From JAWXBG01 sp044375415 (GTDB lineage Bacteria > Bacteroidota > Bacteroidia > Flavobacteriales_D > Sanyastnellaceae): a stretch of DNA of 64,000 nucleotides. Shown piece after piece: positions 17,922 through 25,380 of the stretch. The stretch covers positions 1 through 64,000 of the forward strand of contig JBILMS010000008.1 of NCBI GenBank assembly GCA_044375415.1, given 5' to 3'. The translations under genes and the position numbers were made by a program. Within the stretch, counting starts at the first letter, position 1. Each line of letters opens with the position of its first letter. The notes under the pieces are model-generated. The model was not told the origin of the DNA. It searched no databases and saw only the letters and a list, made by a program, of their open reading frames with translations.

Positions 17922-17939
17922 AGTTGTAATTATGTTGGA

Positions 17940-18362
17940 TTACTTCACGTATGAAATAGTCGTAGTTCTACCTCTGTCTGATGCAGAAATTACAAATTTG
18001 TTGGCTGTAAGTTCTACCACGTTTAAACTGTCGGTAATACCATCTTTATCTTCTGTTGTAACGAACGTTTTACCGTCTTCGGTCAAACTCCATTTACCGG
18101 TACTTTCGATCATTTGACCCATGAACATTTCTTGCTTGTAGGTGCCATCTGCTTTAATGTCCATTGAGCTAGTCTCTTTCATTTTAGTCATCATTTCATC
18201 GAACATGGGTTTTTGCTCAGCAGGAATTTCCATGCCCATGTCGATGTTGTCAATTTTCCAAACGCCGGCCAGCAATTCACTTGGCTTAGGAGTGCAACCT
18301 GTAAATAAAACGGCAGAAAAAAGTGCTGCAGTCATACAAGCAGCGGAAAAAAAAGATTTCAT
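17940..18362 (-). CDS. Small lipocalin-like lipoprotein
   Basis: The protein has 140 residues, with a lipoprotein signal and a lipobox ending at C23 (LFTGC). The mature part begins with LLAGVWKIDNIDMG, followed by alternating strands and WSLTEDGKTFVTTEDKDG. This resembles the lipocalin-like (small beta-barrel) lipoproteins common in Bacteroidota, in which an initial G-x-W motif is followed by repeated 'set value versus measured' strands. Ligand and role are unknown. It is monocistronic: a terminator follows, and a 69-base nested inverted-repeat leader precedes it. Confidence 0.75.
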   Translation of the reverse strand: MKSFFSAACMTAALFSAVLFTGCTPKPSELLAGVWKIDNIDMGMEIPAEQKPMFDEMMTKMKETSSMDIKADGTYKQEMFMGQMIESTGKWSLTEDGKTFVTTEDKDGITDSLNVVELTANKFVISASDRGRTTTISYVK

Positions 18363-18377
18363 ATTCTAATTGGTTTT

Positions 18378-18446
18378 GTGGTCACTTACTCATTAGGCTT
18401 TTCAGTTTCCGCCCCCACATTTGTTATAGTGGGACCGGGTGACCAC
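18378..18446 (-). promoter_or_regulatory. Nested inverted repeat in the leader of the small lipoprotein gene
   Basis: An outer pair GTGGTCAC (18378-18385) and GTGACCAC (18439-18446) encloses an inner pair CCCAC (18414-18418) and GTGGG (18429-18433) with a 10-nt loop. A further GGC/GCC pairing in between is possible. The structure ends 16 bases before the ATG at 18362, on the side of its 5' leader. It could be an RNA element or two half-sites for a protein; I do not recognise it as a known riboswitch class. Confidence 0.5.
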
Positions 18447-18629
18447 TAAAGATTTTTTGAAAAACAGGGCGAAATTACGATGTCAAAGCCGGTTTGCACC
18501 GTTCAATCTGTTTGTTTTTCACAGAATTATCCTCAATTCTCACATAATGGAAACTGAAGAACTTCAACTGACCCGGACTTGAGACCTAGATCATAGTAAA
18601 CAAACCCGCTCCCCACCTATCTTTACCTT

Positions 18630-19715
18630 GTGAAAGTACTTTCTTCGATCGCCTTCCTAATAACCCTTATAATCTTGTCTTGCGGCAAGAAAGAAGAGGG
18701 TATTCGACCAGAAAAAAACAAAATCACCGAATCTGTATATGCTTCAGGTAGTATCAAGGCTTTAGATCAATATACAGTATACCCCACCGTTTCAGGTATT
18801 TTAAGCGATTTCATTGTTTCCGATGGCGACAGTATTCGAATTGGCGACACGTTATGCCTAATTCGGGGGGACGTTTCGGAATTACAACGAGAAAATGCCC
18901 GACTTCTCTATGAACTCACACGCGAAAATGCTACACCCGGCAGCGATCGGATTCGCGAAGCAGAATTGGCTGTAAAAACAGCTTTGGAAAAATTTCAACT
19001 CGATTCAAGCCTCTTCGATCGTCAAAAAAGACTTTGGGAGAAAAATATTGGTTCGAAAGTGGAATTTGAACAGCGAGAGTTAGCAAAAAATCAATCCAAA
19101 TCTGCCTGGCTATCTGCCAAATCTAAACTAGAAGTCCTAAAAACCCAGCTAACTAATGATAGTCAACGCGCCAATGTAGGATACCAAATTGCCACCGAAC
19201 AAACATCAGACTATGCAGTTCGAAGTCTTGTTAATGGCAAAGTTTTTTCTACTTCCAAAGAACGCGGGGAGCTTGTGGGTCCTCAAACACCACTTGCCGT
19301 TATCGGCAGCAGCAATTCATTTGTAATCGAACTTCAAATTGATGAGAACGATATTACTAAAATACAAATTGGACAGGTGGTTATCCTAAGTCTCGATAGC
19401 TATGGAGAAGAAGTGTTTGAAGCTCGAGTATCGAGGATATATCCATTGATGGATCAACGATCACGCACGTTTAAAGCAGAAGCGCTTTTTGTCAATATGC
19501 AATCGCAACTATATCCGAATATGACGGTTGAAGCCAACGTTGTAATACGCGAAAAGCAAGACGCATTGCTTATCCCTAGAGAATTTCTTTTGCAAGATCG
19601 ATTTGTGATTTCTGAGAATGGAGATACGTTGGAAGTTCAAACAGGGCTTATGGATTTCAGAAGAGTCGAAATTATTGGAGGAATTGATACATCAACTGTT
19701 TTAATTGCACCATGA
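18630..19715 (+). CDS. Efflux adaptor lipoprotein (MacA/HlyD family)
   Basis: This is a 361-residue periplasmic adaptor (membrane fusion protein) for an ABC exporter, anchored as a lipoprotein at C18 (ILSC). The first lipoyl half contains YTVYPTVSGILSDFIVSDGD, an alpha-helical hairpin spans about residues 90-190, and the second lipoyl half (YAVRSLVNGKVFSTSKERGE) and beta-barrel (ANVVIREKQDALLIPREFLL) follow. The start is GTG; no ATG is better placed. It overlaps the permease gene by 4 bp, and the ATPase follows, so the three form one exporter unit. The substrate is unknown. Confidence 0.9.
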   Translation: MKVLSSIAFLITLIILSCGKKEEGIRPEKNKITESVYASGSIKALDQYTVYPTVSGILSDFIVSDGDSIRIGDTLCLIRGDVSELQRENARLLYELTRENATPGSDRIREAELAVKTALEKFQLDSSLFDRQKRLWEKNIGSKVEFEQRELAKNQSKSAWLSAKSKLEVLKTQLTNDSQRANVGYQIATEQTSDYAVRSLVNGKVFSTSKERGELVGPQTPLAVIGSSNSFVIELQIDENDITKIQIGQVVILSLDSYGEEVFEARVSRIYPLMDQRSRTFKAEALFVNMQSQLYPNMTVEANVVIREKQDALLIPREFLLQDRFVISENGDTLEVQTGLMDFRRVEIIGGIDTSTVLIAP

Positions 19716-20971
19716 ATATTCGAATGATCTTCGATATTTCAATTCATCTGCTATTTGCACGATTGAAACAGACGATTGTTGCGGGTGCCGGTGTTACTTT
19801 CGGAATAGCGATGTTCATTGCTCTTATCAGTTTTATGACAGGCCTCAACGATCTTCTTGATGGACTTATACTAAATCGAACTCCACACGTTAGATTATAC
19901 AACGAGGTAAAAGCATCTGATCAACAACCCATTGAAAAAAGCACTCAATATGGTGATTCAGAAAATTTTGTAGCATCTATAAAACCTCAGAATAGCAAGA
20001 AAGAACTTCGCAATGTGGGTGCTATTGTTGATGCGCTCAGACATGACCCTCGCGTAATTGATGTGGCTCCAAAAGTAAATGCTCCTGTGTTTTACAATGC
20101 CGGAAACGTAGAAATAGCAGGAGTAATAAACGGGATTGAGGTTGAAGCAGAAGAAAAACTATTCAACTTTTCAAGTTATCTTATCAGAGGAAATCTTTCG
20201 GATCTATCAGCCATCAACAACAGTATTTTTCTGGGTAAAGGCATTGCAGATAAAATGATGGTTGATGTTGGTGACGTCATCCAACTAACAAATGCAAAAG
20301 GTCAATCAAGCTCGTTGAAAGTCGCCGGAATCGTGCAGCTTGGTCTCGCCGATCTGGATAACACATTCAGTTTTGCAGATATTGGAACCACTCAACAAGT
20401 GCTTGGCGAAGGTGCAGCTTACATCACCGATCTTCAAATTAAGATTTACGATATGGAGATGGCTCCGCAATTGGCCGATGAATTTCACCGAACATTTGGC
20501 GTTGATGCTATCGATATCCAGCGCGCAAATGCCCAGTTTGAGACGGGAAGCGATGTGCGCTCTATCATCTCGTATGCAGTGGGAATAACCTTGCTCATCG
20601 TTGCCGGATTCGGCATCTACAATATCCTCAACATGATGATTTATGAAAAAATGGATTCAATCGCTATCTTAAAAGCAACCGGATTTTCGGGGAGAGATGT
20701 AAAAACTATTTTTATAATTCTATCTATGATAATTGGAGTGGCAGGTGGAATACTTGGTCTGCTCCTCGGTTACGGATTTTCGCAATTGATCGACCACCTT
20801 CCTTTCAAAACCGAAGCACTTCCTACCATCAAAACGTTTCCTGTTCAATACAACCCACTTTACTACATCATTGGAATTTCATTCGCACTCATAACTACCT
20901 ATATCGCCGGTTGGTTTCCTGCACAAAAGGCTTCAAAGGTGGATCCGGTTGTAATCATACGGGGAAAATAA
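19712..20971 (+). CDS. FtsX-like ABC transporter permease (MacB/LolC type)
   Basis: The permease has 419 residues with the four-helix layout of type VII (mechanotransmission) ABC transporters. There is one N-terminal helix (about 20-45, AGAGVTFGIAMFIALISFM), a large periplasmic domain (about 50-285) and three C-terminal helices. YEKMDSIAILKATGFSGRDV is the typical cytoplasmic coupling segment between the second and third helices. The C-terminus ends PAQKASKVDPVVIIRGK, as in MacB/LolC relatives. With the upstream adaptor and downstream ATPase it is likely a split MacAB-like exporter rather than LolCDE, which has no adaptor. Confidence 0.9.
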   Translation: MNIRMIFDISIHLLFARLKQTIVAGAGVTFGIAMFIALISFMTGLNDLLDGLILNRTPHVRLYNEVKASDQQPIEKSTQYGDSENFVASIKPQNSKKELRNVGAIVDALRHDPRVIDVAPKVNAPVFYNAGNVEIAGVINGIEVEAEEKLFNFSSYLIRGNLSDLSAINNSIFLGKGIADKMMVDVGDVIQLTNAKGQSSSLKVAGIVQLGLADLDNTFSFADIGTTQQVLGEGAAYITDLQIKIYDMEMAPQLADEFHRTFGVDAIDIQRANAQFETGSDVRSIISYAVGITLLIVAGFGIYNILNMMIYEKMDSIAILKATGFSGRDVKTIFIILSMIIGVAGGILGLLLGYGFSQLIDHLPFKTEALPTIKTFPVQYNPLYYIIGISFALITTYIAGWFPAQKASKVDPVVIIRGK

Positions 20972-20978
20972 TCAGAGT

Positions 20979-21656
20979 ATGAGCGTCGTTCTGGAAGCTA
21001 AAAAAATCACTCGATACTTCGAAGACCCTGTTCGCTTCAAAGTATTAAATGAGGTTAGTTTCACTATCCAAAAAGGTGAATTTGTATCGATCGTCGGGAA
21101 ATCGGGTTCAGGGAAATCAACACTTCTATATGTACTTTCAACGATGGACACCGATTATGAAGGTGAACTTTGGTTAGATGGTCAACTCACCACCGGAAAA
21201 AGCGGAAATGATCTTGCCCGCATTCGAAATGAAAAAATAGGATTCGTGTTTCAATTTCACTACCTATTACCTGAATTTAATGTTCTAAATAATGTGATGC
21301 TGCCGGGTATTAAACTTAGAAAGCAAAGCAGACAGGAAGTGGAACATAGGGCAATGGAACATTTGAAAACACTGGGAGTAGATGATCAAGCTCTGAAATT
21401 TCCGAATCAATTATCGGGCGGACAAAAACAGAGAATAGCTATCGCGCGAGCGCTCATTAATGATCCGGTAATAATAATGGGCGATGAGCCAACGGGTAAC
21501 CTCGATCATAAAAATAGTGATATCGTATTTGGGATATTTAAAGAGTTGGCAACAGAGAAAAAACAGACGATGATGGTGGTGACACATGATCCCGATTTTG
21601 CGAAGCGGACGGATCGGATTATTGAAATGGAGGATGGGAAGGTTATATCTAAATGA
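20979..21656 (+). CDS. ABC transporter ATPase (MacB/LolD family)
   Basis: This 225-residue ATPase belongs to the MacB/LolD/FtsE group. Walker A GKSGSGKST is at residues 40-48, the Q-loop FQFHYLLPEF at about 91-100, the signature LSGGQKQR at 145-152, Walker B VIIMGDEPTG at about 164-173, and the H-loop in VVTHDPDFA. It starts 7 bases after the permease stop and completes the three-gene exporter that begins at 18630. A dispersed repeat begins about 40 bases after its stop. Confidence 0.93.
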   Translation: MSVVLEAKKITRYFEDPVRFKVLNEVSFTIQKGEFVSIVGKSGSGKSTLLYVLSTMDTDYEGELWLDGQLTTGKSGNDLARIRNEKIGFVFQFHYLLPEFNVLNNVMLPGIKLRKQSRQEVEHRAMEHLKTLGVDDQALKFPNQLSGGQKQRIAIARALINDPVIIMGDEPTGNLDHKNSDIVFGIFKELATEKKQTMMVVTHDPDFAKRTDRIIEMEDGKVISK

Positions 21657-21696
21657 TTGATATGTCAATGATTAGTGAATCCGTAGATTCGATCAT

Positions 21697-21910
21697 GCCC
21701 CTCGGCTTCGCTCGGGGACCAGAACTTCAATATTACAATTAAAACCTCGGCTCCGCTCGGTTTGCTTCACTTCCCCAATTACGTATCGGTTCCTACAGAG
21801 AACCGTGAACTATCGAACAATGAAGATTTCGAACTAGTTCGAGAAACAGTTTCAGTTTGAGAGCGTGCACGTCTTTTACAACGAGTCGTCCCCAGTCTCG
21901 CGAACTACGA
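21697..21910 (-). repeat. Composite dispersed intergenic repeat (locus B)
   Basis: In minus-strand orientation this copy reads module m1 (21837-21873, GACGTGCACGCTCTC then AAACTGAAACTGTTTCTCGA), then P2 AAACCGAGCGGAGCCGAGGT (21742-21763), then 21 bases, then P1 GGTCCCCGAGCGAAGCCGAG (21697-21720). P1 and P2 are each imperfect hairpins sharing the core GAGCGRAGCCGAGG. The same order and P2-P1 spacing are seen in locus E (43346-43515), where m1 agrees at 33 of 37 positions by eye. Confidence 0.8.
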
Positions 21911-22014
21911 ACGTTGAACTTCTCGGAAGAGTTTCGGAAACAGTTTGAGTTCGATGGTCAATACTTAGATCAATAATGTGCAGCCCTGTTCCCGTTTCTG
22001 CAAACCCCGAACTG

Positions 22015-24831
22015 TTACTTGCTCAAATACAAATTCCTTTCACTGTATACCTGACGGAAAAATGGGTCTCGGAGATCTTTGATGAATCGAATGGCTTCGC
22101 CCGTCGATTTCATTTCGGGTCCGAGCTCTTTATTTACTTCGGGGAATTTTTCATAGCTAAATACCGGAATTTTGATCGCGTATCCATTGCGTTTTGGATT
22201 AAACGTAAAGTCCTTCACCTTCTTCTCTCCAAGCATAACCTTTGTCGCATAATTCACATAAGGTTCGTCGTATGCTTTTGCTATGAAAGGAACGGTGCGA
22301 CTTGCACGTGGATTAGCTTCAATGATATATACTAAATCGTCTTTGATGGCAAACTGAATATTAATCAATCCAACTGTCTTTAAGGCAACTGCAATCTTCT
22401 TCGTATGCTCTTCGATTTGAGTCATTACAAAGTCGCCGAGGTTGTAGGGAGGCAGAACTGCGTATGAATCGCCACTGTGAATACCGGCAGGTTCGATGTG
22501 TTGCATGATACCAATAATATAAACATCTTCGCCATCGCATATCGCATCGGCTTCGGCTTCAATTGCTCCTTCGAGGAAGTGATCGAGAAGAATTTGATTT
22601 TCGGGCATGTCGCGCAAAATATTTACCACGTGCTGCTCGAGTTCATTTTCATTGATCACGATTTTCATCTTCTGTCCACCCAATACATAACTAGGACGAA
22701 CAAGAAGAGGGAATCCTAAATCGCGGGATAATTCTATCGCCTGCTCAGCGTTTTCCACTACACCAAACTTTGGATAAGGTATGCCTTGTTCTTTGAGCAA
22801 ATTGCTAAATCGTCCGCGGTCCTCTGCTAAATCGAGTGAATGATAATCAGTGCCAATAATCTTAATTCCATGCTTATGCAATTTGGCTGCAAGCTTCAGT
22901 GCTGTCTGACCACCCAACTGAACGATTACACCTTCAGGCTTTTCATGTAGAATAATGGAGTAAATGTGTTCCCAGAATACAGGCTCGAAGTAGAGTTTAT
23001 CGCTCGTATCAAAGTCGGTGGAAACCGTCTCCGGATTGCAATTAATCATGATGGTTTCGTATCCGCACTCACGCGCAGCGAGCACACCATGCACGCAGGA
23101 GTAATCGAATTCGATACCCTGACCAATGCGATTCGGACCACTTCCCAGTACTACTACTTTTTTGCGATCTGATACGATGCTTTCATTTTCTTCTTCAAAA
23201 GTTGAATAGTAATAAGGTGTCTTAGCTTCAAATTCGGCTGCACACGTATCAACGAGTTTGTAAACTCTTTTGATACCCATGTCCTCACGTTTCTTAAACA
23301 CTTCACTTTCCAAACATTTCAGTAAATGGGCGATTTGACGATCCGCGTAGCCTTTCTGCTTTGCTTCGAACATCAATTCCTTCGGAAAACTTTCGAGGGA
23401 ATATTTTTCAACTCTTTTTTCCAAAAGAATCAATTCCTCAATTTGCTTTAAAAACCAAAAATCGATCTTTGTTTTTTCCTGTATCGTTTTAAAAGGAATA
23501 CCTAATTTGATCGCATCATATATATGGAAGAGTCTATTCCAACTTGGACGTTCGAGTGAGTCGAGAATTTGCTGTTGATCGCGGAGTTCTTTTCCATCTG
23601 CTCCCAAACCATTGCGGTTTATTTCGAGCGATTGACAAGCCTTTTGAAGTGCCTCTTGAAAACTTCTTCCAATACCCATCACCTCTCCTACGCTTTTCAT
23701 CTGCAGTCCGAGTTGACGATTGCTACCCGGGAATTTATCGAAATTCCAACGCGGTATTTTAACAATGACGTAATCTAATGTGGGTTCAAAAAATGCGGAA
23801 GTGCTCTTTGTTATTTGGTTCATCAACTCATCCAAGTGATAACCGATAGCAAGTTTCGAAGCTATTTTAGCGATCGGATAACCCGTCGCCTTGGAAGCAA
23901 GAGCCGAAGAACGAGATACACGTGGATTAATTTCGATAGCAATGATGTCCTCTTTCTCATCGGGACTCACAGCAAATTGCACATTACAACCACCTGCAAA
24001 ATTCCCGATGGAGCGCATCATCATGATTGCCATGTCGCGCATCTTTTGATAAGTAGTATCGCTCAAAGTCATGGCGGGGGCCACAGTGATGCTGTCTCCG
24101 GTATGAATTCCCAGTGGATCAAAATTTTCTATAGAACAAATGATCACCACATTATCATTGGCATCGCGGAGCAATTCAAGTTCGTATTCTTTCCAACCCA
24201 AGAGGGCTTTGTCGATCATCACCTCATGAATAGGCGAAAGATGCAGACCACGTGTGAGAAGTTGATCGAACTCGGATTGAGAGTGCACTAAAGCCGCACC
24301 ACTTCCGCCTAGGGTATAACTCGGACGAATGCACAAGGGAAAACCGTACTCCTGCGCAATTTCTTTTCCCTCCAAAAAACTTTTCGCTGTGGTCTGAGGA
24401 GCCATTGGAACACCAATTTTTCCCATCAATTGACGAAAAGCCTCGCGGTTTTCGGTAATTTCTATTGCACCGGTATCTACACCGATCATTCGAACACCAT
24501 GTTCTTGCCAAATCCCGGACTCTTCGCATTGAATAGCCAGGTTAAGCGCTGTTTGACCGCCCATGGTTGGAAGAACGGCATCTATTTTATGTTCCGATAA
24601 AATCTTTTCGATCGAAGCTATTTCGAGGGGTAGTAGATAAATATTATCTGCAACCACCTTGTCGGTCATGATGGTAGCGGGATTGCTATTAATCAACGTG
24701 ACTTCAATTCCTTCTTCGCGCAAGGATCTTGCAGCCTGAGAGCCGGAATAGTCGAATTCACACGCTTGTCCGATAACGATAGGTCCTGAGCCAATAATGA
24801 GGACCGACTTAATGCTCTTGTCTTTGGGCAT
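22015..24831 (-). CDS. carB: Carbamoyl-phosphate synthase large subunit CarB, no allosteric domain
   Basis: CarB uses ammonia delivered by CarA, bicarbonate and two ATP to make carbamoyl phosphate for pyrimidine and arginine synthesis. Both ATP-grasp halves are complete: the first begins SVLIIGSGPIVIGQACEFDY, the second KKVVVLGSGPNRIGQGIEFD, each with its NPR loop (AIEINPRVSRSSAL and IEANPRASRTVPF). The protein ends at EAIRFIKDLRDPFFRQVYSE plus 7 residues, 938 in total against 1073 in E. coli. The C-terminal MGS-like regulatory domain is thus absent, as in many Bacteroidota. The ATG at 24831 (MPKDKSIKS) is preferred over one at 24864. A run of ten A residues lies just before the start. No carA is seen nearby. 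Confidence 0.96.
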   Translation of the reverse strand: MPKDKSIKSVLIIGSGPIVIGQACEFDYSGSQAARSLREEGIEVTLINSNPATIMTDKVVADNIYLLPLEIASIEKILSEHKIDAVLPTMGGQTALNLAIQCEESGIWQEHGVRMIGVDTGAIEITENREAFRQLMGKIGVPMAPQTTAKSFLEGKEIAQEYGFPLCIRPSYTLGGSGAALVHSQSEFDQLLTRGLHLSPIHEVMIDKALLGWKEYELELLRDANDNVVIICSIENFDPLGIHTGDSITVAPAMTLSDTTYQKMRDMAIMMMRSIGNFAGGCNVQFAVSPDEKEDIIAIEINPRVSRSSALASKATGYPIAKIASKLAIGYHLDELMNQITKSTSAFFEPTLDYVIVKIPRWNFDKFPGSNRQLGLQMKSVGEVMGIGRSFQEALQKACQSLEINRNGLGADGKELRDQQQILDSLERPSWNRLFHIYDAIKLGIPFKTIQEKTKIDFWFLKQIEELILLEKRVEKYSLESFPKELMFEAKQKGYADRQIAHLLKCLESEVFKKREDMGIKRVYKLVDTCAAEFEAKTPYYYSTFEEENESIVSDRKKVVVLGSGPNRIGQGIEFDYSCVHGVLAARECGYETIMINCNPETVSTDFDTSDKLYFEPVFWEHIYSIILHEKPEGVIVQLGGQTALKLAAKLHKHGIKIIGTDYHSLDLAEDRGRFSNLLKEQGIPYPKFGVVENAEQAIELSRDLGFPLLVRPSYVLGGQKMKIVINENELEQHVVNILRDMPENQILLDHFLEGAIEAEADAICDGEDVYIIGIMQHIEPAGIHSGDSYAVLPPYNLGDFVMTQIEEHTKKIAVALKTVGLINIQFAIKDDLVYIIEANPRASRTVPFIAKAYDEPYVNYATKVMLGEKKVKDFTFNPKRNGYAIKIPVFSYEKFPEVNKELGPEMKSTGEAIRFIKDLRDPFFRQVYSERNLYLSK

Positions 24832-24921
24832 TTTTTTTTTATCCGGCTGCAATGCACGTTCCATGCAGCTGCCGGTTAATTTAACTACCTGATTTTAAAA
24901 GGGATGTCCCTAAACGCGGCG

Positions 24922-24952
24922 CGAAAATACGCCTGAGTTCTCCGTTTCCAAA
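24922..24952 (-). promoter_or_regulatory. Candidate carB promoter
   Basis: On the minus strand TTTG (24949-24952) is followed after 19 bases by TATTTTCG (24922-24929). This matches the Bacteroidota -33/-7 pattern TTTG-N19-21-TAnnTTTG with one mismatch. It predicts a leader of about 85 nt before the carB ATG. Confidence 0.6.
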
Positions 24953-24979
24953 ATGGAGATATGAACGAATTGTTGATAG

Positions 24980-25250
24980 AAACTGAAAGTTCAGGGTTCG
25001 AAGTTCATAGTTAGCAGTTCATTGACGTTTGAGCATCCGGAGACTTGCAGCAAACCGAGCGGAGCCGAGGTTTCAATAAGTTAGACTTTGAAGATCGGTC
25101 CCCGAGCGAAGTCGAGGGGTAGAATAGATGAACGCCTTCGGAGATATGCTGACCCTGGAACTGAAACTCTTTCTCGAACTGAATACAAATTATTCAGGGT
25201 TCGGTAGTTCGGGGTTCGCAGATTGGGGACGTTTACGTCTTTGCAGACAT
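24980..25250 (+). repeat. Composite dispersed intergenic repeat (locus C)
   Basis: On the plus strand P2 AAACCGAGCGGAGCCGAGGT (25052-25073) is followed after 22 bases by P1 GGTCCCCGAGCGAAGTCGAG (25096-25119). An m1 module GGAACTGAAACTCTTTCTCG (25157-25182) comes next, then GTTCGGGGTTCGCAGATTGG (about 25207-25228). Several GTTCGGGGTTCG-type submotifs flank it. The copy is in opposite orientation to locus B, so the two bracket carB. Together with the terminator at 25321 this fills the carB upstream gap; no gene is seen in it. Confidence 0.75.
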
Positions 25251-25320
25251 ATCCGCTAACAAACCGTGTTGATGAAATAATCAGGCTAGTATATTGGACG
25301 AAATTCTGTTAGAGAATAAG

Positions 25321-25350
25321 AAAACGTGCAAGTATCCTTGCACGTTTTTT
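25321..25350. terminator. Intrinsic terminator after the 573-aa lipoprotein gene
   Basis: AAAACGTGCAAG (25321-25332) pairs with CTTGCACGTTTT (25337-25348) around a TATC loop. A and T tracts on both sides make it usable in either direction; on the minus strand it follows the gene ending at 25381. Confidence 0.85.
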
Positions 25351-25380
25351 AATTTCTAAAAGACAACTAAATTGATTTGA

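Noticed and set aside
18378..18446. Hammerhead-ribozyme-like words (GAAAC and CTAATGAG on the minus strand) in the lipoprotein leader
   Set aside because: The conserved CUGAUGA is altered at an essential base and the order and spacing of the core segments do not allow a hammerhead fold.
18618..18625. TATCTTTA as promoter of a leaderless mRNA for the adaptor gene at 18630
   Set aside because: One mismatch from the -7 consensus, no -33 element at a workable distance; left unannotated.
22015..24831. carB as a truncated pseudogene because it is short
   Set aside because: Both ATP-grasp halves are intact and the C-terminus ends in a sequence usual for the phylum; absence of the MGS domain is a known lineage feature.
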